Below, in pieces: positions 9,609-19,905 of a stretch of DNA of 64,000 nucleotides; position 1 is the stretch's first letter; each line of letters starts with the position of its first letter. The stretch is from positions 2,492,133 to 2,556,132 of the forward strand of contig NW_023503456.1 in the NCBI RefSeq assembly GCF_014529535.1, given 5' to 3'. The DNA comes from Bradysia coprophila (Eukaryota > Arthropoda > Insecta > Diptera > Sciaridae). The notes beneath the pieces are model-generated. The model searched no databases and was not told the origin of the DNA. It saw only the letters and a program-made list of their open reading frames with translations. A program made the position numbers and the translations under genes.

Positions 9609-10830
9609 TCAAACGTCACATGGTGGTTTATCAGTTCCTCCTCCACCAATAATATCCGATAGGGTCAGTTTATGCAAATGTTGATTAGCAATTGGCCGCA
9701 AATATTCACTTATCATCTGTCCAATGTCAGTGCTATATGTATCGAGCATTTTTGGTAGCAACTCTTCGATCATCTTGTTAAAAACGAATGAAGCCTCGTC
9801 GGAACCTAAGATGCCAGCAATGTTCGAGCTCAGCGAATTTAACGCTAGCAAAGTCTGTAATTGTGTCATATCTAAATAGCCTTGGTGAATTCTTAGAAGC
9901 AGTGAGCCGCTTAGCTGTAAATCTTGGGAAAGTAGAAAACGTTTCGATTGGTTTCCGTTCTTGAGGAAAAATCCTTTTTCTAATTTGTAGAGCTGTTGGA
10001 GAAACTAGTCCGAACGAAGAAGATTCAACAATTTGATACTTTTTATGGTCTCGGTGCCCTGACTATGAAACACGCATCCGTTAGTCCCAATGACGGCTGC
10101 ACCCGCTTCACAAGAAAGTTTGAAAAATAATGGGACAGTTATTGGTGCAGGGGATATCTCCGAATGGAGAAACCTCGATTTGCGTAATTCAAATTGTATA
10201 AATTTAGAGGTAGACGTTATTAGGACCAACGGATACGTAGTGTTACATTTGAGTGAAAGGAGCATTGTATGCATCGGAAAGACACACAGATATCATTTTC
10301 TATGTTCGGGCTAGTATCTCAAAAGCATCTGTACGTCGTATACCGTTCAATTCAACGGAAAATGGTCCGCTACCCCAGATTTTGATTCTACTCGAATACT
10401 GGCCGGTAATATTGTATTGACCTTGAATCAGTGTATGCGGTAGTGTGAAACCAAAGTCCAGTTTCAGGCGTAGAAGGCTAAAGTCGATTTTATCCACGAC
10501 GAAGCTATTTAGATTGTCGATTAGAAGATCTTGCAGGAAACCATCGATTCTAAAATTTTAGAAATTAAGGACATGGGCTGAACCAAACTTTTCATTTTGG
10601 TAATTACGAAAGCCGACTCACCCAATGTTGGTGCTGTTGTTATAGGTAACATCGACAAATTGTTCACGAAACGGTACCAGACCAGGTCCTCCATTTATTC
10701 CGCAAGGCATTCGGCTACGAATGTCTTCAATTTTTTCCAGTAAAATTTTATTTATTGGATTTGGTAATGAATGGATCGGCGTCGCCTGGATAGACATTAA
10801 AATGAGACACGATAATGCGTAGTGTTTCAT
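9609..10830 (-). CDS. Takeout/JHBP-family secreted lipid-binding protein (central exon boundary unresolved)
   Basis: Proteins of this family are secreted carriers of hydrophobic ligands such as juvenile hormone. Exon 1 is 10622-10830: signal peptide MKHYALSCLILMSIQATP, donor ATTGG|GTGAGT (phase 2). Exon 2 starts at 10549 after TTTTAG and contains the family pattern (IDGFLQDLLIDNLNSF, then DFGFTLPHTLIQGQYNITG and WGSGPFSVELNGIR); it is open to TAG at 10300. The last exon is open from 10004 to the stop at 9609 and holds QLSGSLLLRIHQGYLDM, a helix around ELLPKMLDTY and PIANQHLHKLTLSDI. The junction between exons 2 and 3 (about 10350 to 9900) cannot be placed cleanly: the likely donors are phase 1, while the frame of exon 3 suits phase 0. 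A damaged allele or unusual splice is possible. Length about 220-240 aa, normal for the family. Confidence 0.72.
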
Positions 10831-10900
10831 TGTTATTTTGTGTGTTTACGAGTGCAACTACTCAGAGAAAGTGTGCTGCTTTTGTTTCGAGTGTGCTGCT

Positions 10901-10910
10901 TATTTATATA
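10901..10910 (-). promoter_or_regulatory. TATA box of the takeout/JHBP-like gene
   Basis: TATATAAATA on the minus strand, about 75 bases upstream of the ATG at 10830. This leaves room for a transcription start near 10875 and a short 5' leader. No competing TATA element is seen in the next 150 bases. Confidence 0.6.
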
Positions 10911-11024
10911 TGAAGCGTTCGTGATCTTATCGAAGTCTTATCGATTTCGAAAAAAGAAAAAATTTGTTCCAAATAAATCAAAAGGTTTCATCTTATGGAC
11001 TATTCGCCCGAGTGTACGAGTAGC

Positions 11025-11190
11025 ACAGAGAATAAAGTACTGAAAATTGTAGCGTCTCTACTGTAGGCCAACCGAGGTTTCCTGATAATGCAATTTCCAA
11101 GGGTGTAGTTTCCAGGAGGGAATTAAGTTAAAAGCCGGAATAAGTCTTGAACAATTTTGAACAAGAAATTAACATTGGCCTAGACGTTCT
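11025..11190 (+). repeat. Direct repeat, right copy, flanking the JHBP-like gene
   Basis: Same-orientation partner of 9350-9525, about 90% similar by eye with a few small gaps. It lies just upstream of the JHBP-like promoter, so the gene sits between two direct repeats that could recombine and delete or amplify it. Confidence 0.8.
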
Positions 11191-11479
11191 ACAATTATTT
11201 ATATTTCAAAAGCAAACATATCAACAAAACACCTGGCATCTTTACTCATTACATCGAAGAAATCTAATTTGGTATAAAGATAATACGAAAACACCGGTCG
11301 ACCGACGACTGGTATAATTCTAAATAGCGCTTATGAATGAATGGATGCACAGACACAGAGAGTACGCACACAATTTTCTCTTTTATTATAATATTTTTGA
11401 GCATTTTTCTCTTTGTTCAGTATTTTTCTCTTCGCAATGGTGTGCATGGTATAAAATGTGTACCGACGTGTATTTTCAC

Positions 11480-11706
11480 TAAAATGCTCCAATGAATGAA
11501 TGAATGTAGAGAGAATCGCTCTACATAAATTTCTCTCTCTCTCTTTTTTCGTTTTATTGAGTGTTTTACTCTCTCTAACACATTAAAGTGGTGTACATGG
11601 CGTTAAATGCATTCGACGCAAGAGCAGACGTGGCCGAGCGGTCTAAGGCGTCTGACTAGAAATCAGATTCCCTCTGGGAGCGTAGGTTCGAATCCTACCG
11701 TCTGCG
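11480..11706. repeat. Right arm of inverted duplication carrying tRNA-Ser
   Basis: Inverted partner of 8785-9030, diverged by small indels and substitutions in the flank but identical over the tRNA. This suggests duplication of a tRNA locus, with selection or gene conversion keeping the tRNA uniform. Confidence 0.8.
11624..11706 (+). tRNA. tRNA-Ser-AGA: tRNA-Ser (anticodon AGA), second copy
   Basis: Same cloverleaf as the copy at 8785-8867 but on the plus strand, so the two genes point away from each other across 2.8 kb. Acceptor GCAGACG/CGTCTGC, anticodon AGA in loop CTAGAAA, long variable arm, B box GGTTCGAATCC. Followed by T runs suitable as a Pol III terminator within about 15 bases. Confidence 0.96.
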
Positions 11707-12344
11707 GTGGCAAATTTTATTTTTAGTTAATTTTAATGAATAAAATAAAAGTAAAAAATTGATGAAACTTACCTGTTCTTCTTATGAATTAGTCAGGTCC
11801 ATCGGCAAATTCAAAACTACCACTCGATTCTTCTTATTACAGTGATTACAGTGGTTTTAACATTCGTATAGTTTTTTGATTGCTTACCACGACATTTATT
11901 CCCTTGACTGAAAGTTAGGGTCTTACGCCGGCGGAGAAAAATGTGATTCGCAATGATGAAATGTTATGACAAACGTTAAATATGGGTAACAATTTTTTGT
12001 TGAGACGATAGCTTGAGTAATTCTCAACCAATTTCGATTAATCTTTTTTTACAGTGCATGGAATTAATTTCCCCAGATTAAGTTCGAAGATGGGCTATGT
12101 GGGACTGAGGGCCTGGAAGCTATTTTTTCCTTTTTCGAAACTGTTTCCTTTGGAACAATATTTACGTCTTAAAGATCATCTGAAAAGGTCCCATCTTTTG
12201 GGTGGGTCAGTTCCCTTGACTGACAATTTTTGTAATGTAAAATTTGATCAGCTTATTTTTCATTCTTAAACTTCCTAAGTATCTTAAATAACTATCGCCG
12301 ATACAATAATTTAGTTTTTGATATGCTATAAACTAACTTCAATC

Positions 12345-12700
12345 TGTGATGAGTTGTCAAAGAGTAAACACCTCTGCGAAATCAAGGACATTCAGTCGAT
12401 GATTGGCTGTCAAAGAGTAAACATCTCGGCCTAAACAATGGTACACTTCAGTCGATGATTGGCTGTCAAAGACTAAACATCTCTGACAAAACAAGGACAT
12501 ACTTTAGTCGGTGATTGGCTGTCAAAGAGTAAATATCTCGGCCTAAAAAATGGTACATTTCAGGCGATGATTGGCTGTCAAAGAGTAAACATCACTGACA
12601 AAACAAGGACATATTTCAGTCGGTGATTGGCTGTCAAAGAGTAAACATCTCTGCCAAAACAATGACATACTTCAGTCGATGATTGGTTGTCAATGCATGC
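12345..12700. repeat. 56-bp tandem array, apparently alternating as 112-bp dimers
   Basis: GATTGGCTGT recurs at 12401, 12457, 12513, 12569, 12625 and 12681, spaced exactly 56 bp, with a diverged first unit before it. Spacers alternate for much of the array between a CTCGGCCTAAA...TGGTAC type and a CTGACAAAACAAGGACAT type. The array abuts a family A fragment at about 12703. Confidence 0.93.
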
Positions 12701-12702
12701 CA

Positions 12703-13662
12703 CATGCGACGCAGATTTTTGTTGTTTTCAGTCAATCTTTTTTTTGTAAAAATTATTTGGCAGATGATGAGGAAAACTAAGCCAGCTTGTTTGAACTACT
12801 TGGGTGCACAATTTAATTTTTGCGTACCGAAGCTGAAAGCGTCAACTCTAGCGATATCATTCATTTTAGATATTGTACTACAAAGACTGCGTCACACTTT
12901 TCTCGTAGAAATTTTGAAAGGATTTCACTCGTTTTGGAAGTTTTAGGTTAAAAATCTGACGAAATTTCACAAAACTTGACGAAAATCTAAAATTTGACGA
13001 GGTTCAAAAATTTGACGAAAATTGAAAATTTGGTGAAAATCAGCTACACCGAAAGTGACCAAATATTTCCAGTTGCCCAACATACCCCGAAATTGCCCAA
13101 ATTTTTCTAATTACCTACATGGTGGGTTGTGGGTAACCATAATATTCAAAAGCTTTGAATTTTGAAATTTCGACCAAATTACAACCAACTTCACAAAATC
13201 ATCACAAAATAGCTGTACATTTTTATATGTTCCGAAAATTAATTAATTAATTAATTACACAAAATTCTGATTTTTCCTGGGATAATGATGAATGAAACTT
13301 AAGTTCTTATGACCTGACTAAGGTTCCTGCAAACTTTCATGGAGATTGGCTGCGGGTTTCCCGAGATCAACCATCGATTGGTAGAAACATACAGAGTAAC
13401 TTGAAAGATTTTTATTGTTTGGAGAATGCATTTTTCATGCTGAAAACGCAATATATCCGGTTCCCGAGCACTTTGGTAGGCGTATGATAGATAATTTTCT
13501 TTGTATTTCAAGTGACAATAATTTAGTTACGATGTTGGACATTTTGGCGAAAATAGAATTCTCGCATATACATAGTTGCCGCGCCTCAAAAAATTTTCTT
13601 CGTTTTTTTTTGGGGGTTAGACTGCGTCAAGTCCTCTGCTATCGCTCCGGACATGATCTATT
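12703..13662. repeat. Composite family A, second (shortened) copy
   Basis: Matches one palindrome arm of 3451-3933 (GCGACGCAG through CACACTTTTCTCG), a short minisatellite (12958-13045) and the tail ending GTCCTCTGCTATCGCTCCGG near 13650. The left arm and GATA array are absent. A TTAATTAA run lies at about 13237-13255. Confidence 0.78.
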
Positions 13663-13869
13663 TTTTTTTTTATTATTATTTATAATAGAGCCTAATAAAG
13701 TACTTTGCACCTCGGTTGCATAATAGTTATTCAGTTATTATAGTACTTCACACCGAGATTCATACAACGTTTTATGTAGCAGTTTCGAACATTATGATCT
13801 CGAGTTGCATAAATTACTATTTCCACTATTTCCATCAAAACCAAATTCTTACATAAATTATCGGCATTG

Positions 13870-14045
13870 TTCAAGAACAAAAATTCTAAAAAAGATTCTT
13901 TAGTTTGGGAGACTTTTAAGTTGTTCATATAAATAGCTTTTCCAGAAGGAATATCGGTTTTCCATTTCTCAGAAAAATTTGTGTTCAATTTTTTTTCCAT
14001 TAAACACAAGCTGAGCCGTTTTTGACGACACAAGGTCCTGGACTA
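13870..14045. repeat. Dispersed repeat also at 25490-25745 and 37850-38100
   Basis: Shared blocks: GGAAAAGC(C/T)ATTCATATGAA or its complement, the TTTCCGGAAAATGGAAAA region, and CAAGGTCCTGGAC (CCAGGTCCTTGTG in the other orientation). Unclassified, no ORF. Confidence 0.6.
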
Positions 14046-15869
14046 CTAATGAAAATTCAAGAAAAAATTCTCAGAAAATTTACTTTCACTTTTCACCCCG
14101 ACTTTCCTTACCATAAAAAGCTGAAACAAAGCCTTTTCAAAAGATATAAATCCAAAAACCACAATGCAAACTAAAGGTGCCGCACCCCTGGACGAACAAT
14201 GTGTTTGTGTGTGTGTAGGAGGAAAAACAACCTAACAAAACGAAAAAAACCCTTCTACAATCTGGTACATCGAAAAGCTCTGCCGTCAATTTTTCCAAGT
14301 AAAACTTGGAAAAAATCAATACTGCTTGTGTGACGTCAAGTAAACGAACGAAACGACACACACCAAAGTTTCACCGAATTAAACGAAAAAAAGAAGAAAT
14401 TTGTTACGACTTGTGCTTAGGGTTTTTTGTGATATTTTCGGCAGAAAAAATGTTTAAAACTAGAAAATTTCACGCGCAAAACAATGTCCGTACGTATGCG
14501 GATCGATTCGTGTAACAGACGTGCCATTTTACAAAAGTTTTCTGTGTAAAAAAGTGTGAGTAAAAAGTTTTCTCGTTGCGGACCATTTTCACACAACACT
14601 GTCAGCCATATCATTGTGCTCGCTTTCTCGATAAGGATTTTCTTTTTGTTTTTGATATTTGATTGATATTCGAGTAGAGTTTTCACCTATTACAACCGTG
14701 TATGCAGGCTGTCTTAAAATGATGCTCGCAAATTGTTTCTTAATTGAAGTAGGAAGAATTGAAGAGAACTGTGTATATATCAATGAATATCGCATACAAA
14801 TGGACAGTGATAAATTGTTTAAAGAAAAAGGAAAGCTGTGTGTGTCTAAGCGAATTCTATTGTGTGTCTGACCCAATCATCGTTTTTTCAGTGAAATTAT
14901 GTGCTCTAATTTGTTTACCGAAATATTGTACAAATTGACATGGATTTGTTTTTAAACAATTTCCCACCCGCAAAAATAAATGTGTTCTAACCACGGCGAT
15001 GATATATTTCTGAAACGCTCAAATGTTTTCCAAATTATCACGAATTTCGTTTTTAAAAAGTTAGTTATAATGCTACACGATCAAATGTGGATTTTGTTTT
15101 CATTTTCTTTATTTCTTATTAATTAATCTGTTAATTAGTAATATTTTTTGGCAAATGAAAATTAATTATCACTTGCCACAGAATTGTCGAATTTATTTTT
15201 TGATTATTAGTCGATCAAAATGCAAAATCGAACATAATTAATGTATAGTCAAATGTAGCGTGCGAAAGTGTCATGGCCTGTGCGAATGCAGACTTTTCTT
15301 AGCGATTTTTTTTGTGTTACCCCGATTTTTTTGCTAGAGGTTAATGCCTGCAATACCACACTGTTACTTTTCGGTATAGAGTGCAAAGACCAGTAGTTCA
15401 CAATTAACTTGAAACCCATTTTATTGTTCCGATGAGTACTTTCTTGATTGTTTTTTTTATCAGCCCCTGTTCGACTCGTTTTATTTTTTTATTTTTTAAG
15501 AAATCGAAATTTAGACAACAACGTTAGAAAATATTTCTATTGACGCTTGGCAATCACTTGTCCCATTTTACGACTTTCAAACATTTTTCATTCTGAAAGT
15601 GGCAAATTGATTTTTGTTGATCTTATCTTCGGAATTACTAATTCGACAAAAGAAAAACTTTTTTTTTGTCATCGAATTGAACAGATTGAACAGCTGTGCT
15701 TCCATTACACTATTACATTTTGATTTTATTCAGATTATGAGGCCATGTACAATGGTATACACATCCAATTTATGTCTGTGAAAAAAAAAAATTGTTTGGA
15801 CATGCGCCGATTAATTGTATTTTCTTCTTCCAATAAAATTTTGTTCGCTTTACCAGCGGGTTCATACAA

Positions 15870-16181
15870 TTAAGATTTCAGTGACCCTTTTTCGGTGTTT
15901 AATTTCAATGTGTCGAAATCGCTATCCAACAATTTGAACTGAACAAAAAGGAGGAAAATCAGTTTTTCCAATCCCGAAAGAACATCTGAAATCCGTCTCA
16001 TCAATCTATGCATAGCGACGAATATGTTTTCTGGGTCGCTGTCCTCTATTGTGAAATAATGTGGAATATAAGTGGGATGATATGTGTGCACACTTCTTTG
16101 TTTTAGTCTCTCGATGATTTTCTTCGATTTTTCGGGGTGTACTGCGAAAACTAAATTGATAAAATCGATCGGTTGTAACAC
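15870..16181 (-). CDS. Hypothetical ORF, 103 aa
   Basis: MLQPIDFINLVFAVHPEKSK to stop at 15870, with a basic middle and a Phe/Leu-rich end (LEKLIFLLFVQFKLL). It is one of the few ORFs in this intergenic stretch with protein-like composition, but no family is recognised, no splice or promoter signals are clear, and overlapping frames are also open. Could be chance. Confidence 0.2.
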   Translation of the reverse strand: MLQPIDFINLVFAVHPEKSKKIIERLKQRSVHTYHPTYIPHYFTIEDSDPENIFVAMHRLMRRISDVLSGLEKLIFLLFVQFKLLDSDFDTLKLNTEKGSLKS

Positions 16182-16808
16182 ACCGAAACAGTTGTTGAGT
16201 TAGCATGTGAAATCGGAAATTGTGATAAAAACTGTGGTCATGTTCTTCATTGTCGGCACCAGTTTTTCGTAAAATATTCAGAAATTGACTTTAATTGACT
16301 ATCGAGACGCGGTGAAACTAATGAGGCAGTTGGGTCATTTCCATCAGTGGAGATGATAAAGAGTTTGTGAAAAATGTGTTAGCCAGTACAAATACCGGTG
16401 CTACATTGTTAAATCATGTGATTTTCTTCTTTGTTTCGATAACTTACAGTAGTTGGTGGTGTTGATGTACAAAGTGTAAAATTAGCGAGTTTCATTCATT
16501 TTCCCGTTCACAATGTACAACACTACCAACAGCCATTAAGTAGCGAGTATCCTATGGATAATAACCTTAAATTTCATCAACTAAGATATCAAAAACTAAT
16601 GGAGGTGGGACAAAAGTATTTTCCATTCGAATTTCGTACACTGCTTTTGGAATACACTTCTTGTGTGTAGGTGATTTCCTCCTATGTTTGTGACCATTGT
16701 GTTGAGTCGCGAAATTTTCCTGATACAGGAATTATGTACAGTAGTGCGTTAATGGATTTTCATACACACACTAGTGCGTAAAATTGACGTTTCGCAACAT
16801 GAGGATAC

Positions 16809-16926
16809 TGTTGTTCATATATATTTCGCAATGTAAATAAAAACTTCTTTACAGTTCAAAGTGATAGACAACAGAACAAGCCTAAATCAAACGTTGATAT
16901 GACTAGTACGAATTACGATTCCAACA
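16809..16926 (-). repeat. 3' LTR of the gag-only element (internal 42-bp deletion)
   Basis: 118 bp, otherwise very similar to the 5' LTR (a few substitutions). The missing 42 bp lies between two GACAA copies, the signature of a slippage deletion. Confidence 0.88.
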
Positions 16927-17071
16927 CACTTCCTTAATGCGTACGGTCATATCAAAACAATAATGGGAAAGTCCCTTAAACTGATCAATTCGCTTCAGTT
17001 AAAAATTTCAAGGCAAATTACGTAAAACAACTACTTCACTGTCTTCAATAATTCAAAATCCTTTCGATACT

Positions 17072-17863
17072 TTAGAGTCTACTTCTCTTCTTGTAGAATA
17101 ATTCGGCGTTCTCTGTTCTACTTCTCTTCTTGTAGAACAATTCCATTCGTCTGTTTCGCGTTCTTCGTGTTTCTTCGTAGTCTTTCGCCATGTGACCCCT
17201 TTCACCGCATGTATGACAACGAAACCTAAACGCTCCATTTTTCGACGATCTTACCATCAATGCACCACCGCGACTTTTCTTCGTAGCTAGTTTCGGGTCT
17301 TGTAGAAGCAATGTCTTCACAGAATCCAACGTCAATTTCGCAGTTGAATTTTCTATTGCCATTACTAGCGGTTTACATTCGATCGGTAGGCCCGCCAACA
17401 TTAGTGATGCCAGCAATTCATCGTCCAGTTTCAATCCGGTTTTTGTTACTTTGAGTGACGTCATCGTCAATCGATTTATATAATCCTCCACTGAGTCACA
17501 TTCTTCTAAAGATAATTGAACCAATTCCTTCAGTAGTTCGACTTTGCGACACAATCCGCTGTCTTCGAATGCTTTTTGAAGATTATCCCATGCGTCCTTT
17601 GCTGTTGCGGTATCAATGATGTACGACAAGATACTCTCATGCAAATTTATTGTCGACCATGCTTTCAGATCCGTTTCTTTGTTGACTGCACTCGCATTTT
17701 CTTCCAGTTTTGTCTGAGTACACGTCCAAAAACCTTTGATGACTAGAAACGATTTTGCGTACACTTTCCACGTATCATAATTGTGTCTTCCCATCAGCTT
17801 CGGTACTGATCGATTCGTGCTCGATTCTTCACCTAACATTTTGTAGACCAGCGATGTTGTCAC
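17072..17863 (-). CDS. Copia-type Gag polyprotein, sole ORF of the LTR element
   Basis: 263 aa. Residues about 20-175 form the copia-type Gag (UBN2) region, including the typical MGRHNYDTWK start and AWDNLQKAFED, NRLTMTS and LAGLP motifs. Near the C-terminus a zinc knuckle CHTCGERGHMAKDY (216-229) has Tyr in place of the last Cys. The extreme C-terminus is a short internal duplication (ELFYKKRSR at 241-249 and 254-262), ending where protease/pol would normally follow. The frame is intact, unlike most old Gag copies, so insertion was recent or the ORF is maintained. The start is the first Met after the primer site. Confidence 0.9.
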   Translation of the reverse strand: MTTSLVYKMLGEESSTNRSVPKLMGRHNYDTWKVYAKSFLVIKGFWTCTQTKLEENASAVNKETDLKAWSTINLHESILSYIIDTATAKDAWDNLQKAFEDSGLCRKVELLKELVQLSLEECDSVEDYINRLTMTSLKVTKTGLKLDDELLASLMLAGLPIECKPLVMAIENSTAKLTLDSVKTLLLQDPKLATKKSRGGALMVRSSKNGAFRFRCHTCGERGHMAKDYEETRRTRNRRMELFYKKRSRTENAELFYKKRSRL

Positions 17864-17988
17864 AATTCAATCTGAATATTTCCCAGGAATCTCAAAACAT
17901 CCATTCACGAAAATCAATTTAGACGATTCACTTGATTCTTACATTCACTTTTCGACTTTTATTTAATGCCAACTGGGCTGCCATAACC

Positions 17989-18148
17989 TGTTGTTCATAT
18001 ATATTTCGCAGTGTAAATAAAAACTTCTTTACAGTTCAAAGTGATAGACAAGAGTGATTTATTCGATGACAAGTTCAACTTACATAAAGACAACAGAACA
18101 AGCCTAAATCAAACGTCCATATGACTAGTACGAATTACAATTCCAACA
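17989..18148 (-). repeat. 5' LTR of the gag-only element
   Basis: 160 bp, begins TGTTGG and ends AACAACA in the minus orientation. It contains 42 bp missing from the other LTR, bounded by the short repeat GACAA. Confidence 0.88.
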
Positions 18149-18153
18149 GATAC

Positions 18154-19202
18154 CGTTACTCTACATAAAATAGTTTTCCTAACTTGGTGAGCATAAATTT
18201 AGTTATTTAAGCAACAAGAATCGTATGAAGGGGTATCATCGCACTAGATGCCGATTGTCAGCCCGAGGCGAAAGCGAGGTTGACACATACACATAGACAC
18301 ATTGACACTATGGTGCACTTGTAATTTTAGCGACAACAAACATCGGTAAAACTCGCTAAAACAGTCTCTTTGCACAAGTTAGGCACAACGTTTTTCGTAA
18401 TTTTACGCTTCTCTAATAACTATTTCCTAACTTGTGTCTCAAATGAAATTTTGCGAATATGATGTACTGTCTCGTCCTCGCAACGTTCGTGATCTCTTGG
18501 GGATTTTTCTTTTTCACCTGTTTCTCCACTATGTTATATTATAGATTGCAAAAGAAATGCACTCCATTCTTCCGTTTTTCTCACGTTCAGTTCTTTTAGC
18601 TCGCTGTTCGTGCCATAACTTCATTTTACCAAATTAATAACCACAGAATCATTCTTCTCATTTGGCGGTGGTAATCGGTTTATCATTGTAATATCCGGCC
18701 CAGTATAGTTATTGATTGTATGTACATTATATAGCAGTTTCCCATCAGCTCATTATTTAAAAAATATTTTGTGCGATATGCAATGACTGCAAGTCTAACT
18801 GAATATAGAGTGACATTTTTCCGATGATGATGCGAAACCATTATCTGACTCATAAATATAGGTCAACGCATTACTCTGTCTCGACAAAGCCCATTTTCAA
18901 CGTGTCGTCGTTTCCTCTTTTAGTTCCAGACTATATTCAAAGAGCTATTTATTGCAGTTTTGCTATATTAGCATTCCATGTTGAATTTCTCGATTTACTT
19001 CATTACTTCTCAGTCAGTGCATCTTGTTAGAGTTAATTTCGTACCGTTGTTCCGCAGAAAAATAACGGGGTATTAAGTGTTACTTTGTAACGTTAGAAAA
19101 AAGACGACATGGTTTATAGGGGTAAATTGGCAGCTGTTATCAGTTCACTTTTGATCACTTTCGTTAACTTTTGTTCAACTAAAGTGAAATAAAGTAATTA
19201 AA
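18154..19202. other. Intergenic, no gene seen
   Basis: Contains a repeat fragment near 18240-18440 (GCCGATTGTCAGCCCGAGGC), related in inverted form to 28830-28905. No coding signal. Confidence 0.5.
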
Positions 19203-19905
19203 AGCAAAGTTGGCCTCAAGATGAACTTATCGAAAACAAAAGTCATGACCAACATCGGGGGCGATAGAGAAATCAAACTTGGTGACACTGTCATTGAACG
19301 AGTCGACAGCTACGTATATCTAGGACATAAACAGAAGTTAGGTCTGGACAACCAGACTGCAGAAATAAGACGTAGGATTGGTCTTGCATGGGCAGCGTTC
19401 GGAAAACTCAGACTAATTTTCAAAAGCAAAATGAATAAAAGTCTGAAACGCAAAGTTTTCGACACTTGTGTCCTTCCAGTGCTCACTTATGGAGCGGAAA
19501 CGTTAACTTTAACGAATGCATCCGAAGATAAATTGAGAGTGACACAAAGAGCCATGGAACGGAGTATGCTTGGAATAACACTCAGAGACAGAATGACGAA
19601 TCAATGGATTCGACAACAAACCAGGGTCGTTGATGTCATGGAAAGAATAGCATCTCTGAAATGGAGCTGGGCGGGACATATTGCAAGAAGAACAGACGAA
19701 CGTTGGACCAAAAAGACCATGAACTGGCGACCATATAAAAGACGAGCTATAGGTAGACCACCAGAGAGATGGACAAACGGAATTAAGAATATTGCAGGTA
19801 CAAACTGGCAGCAAATGGCAATGGATCGTACGAAATGGAAAGAAGTTGGAGAGGCCTACATCCAGCAGTGGATAGAAACCGGCTGAAAAAGAAGAAGAAG
19901 AAGAT
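19203..19905 (+). mobile_element. 5'-truncated RTE-clade retrotransposon, copy 2
   Basis: Begins within the codons for SKVGLKMNLSK, so the palm domain and FADD box are lost. It ends GGCTGAAAAAGAAGAAGAAGAAG like copy 1. About seven amino-acid differences over 221 residues separate the two copies. Confidence 0.88.
19221..19886 (+). pseudogene. RTE reverse transcriptase C-terminal fragment
   Basis: 221 aa, open from MNLSKTKVMTNIG to the natural stop after WIETG. It lacks all catalytic RT motifs and keeps only the thumb/C-terminal region, so it cannot be functional. Same family as the ORF at 1784-3025. Confidence 0.85.

Larger units (their letters stand above)
13663..16803. other. Intergenic, no confident gene
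   Basis: Includes repeat fragments at 13680-13830 and 13870-14045 and the weak ORF at 15870-16181. Long A and T runs; nothing else supported. Confidence 0.5.
16804..18153 (-). mobile_element. Complete gag-only copia-type LTR element with 5-bp target duplication
   Basis: LTRs at 17989-18148 (5' LTR on the minus strand, 160 bp) and 16809-16926 (3' LTR, 118 bp), both TGTTGG...AACAACA, flanked by the identical 5-bp duplication GATAC (16804-16808 and 18149-18153). Directly inside the 5' LTR is a primer-binding site (17969-17988, GGTTATGG...GCCCAG) resembling the internal tRNA-iMet site used by Drosophila copia. A purine tract AAGGAAGTG precedes the 3' LTR. The only ORF is Gag (17072-17863); protease, integrase and RT are absent, so it would need enzymes from an autonomous relative. 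Confidence 0.9.

Noticed and set aside
12345..12700. CRISPR-like array of regularly spaced repeats
   Set aside because: Spacing is 56 bp, but the 'spacers' themselves repeat in largely alternating form, and the genome is eukaryotic. It is a satellite.
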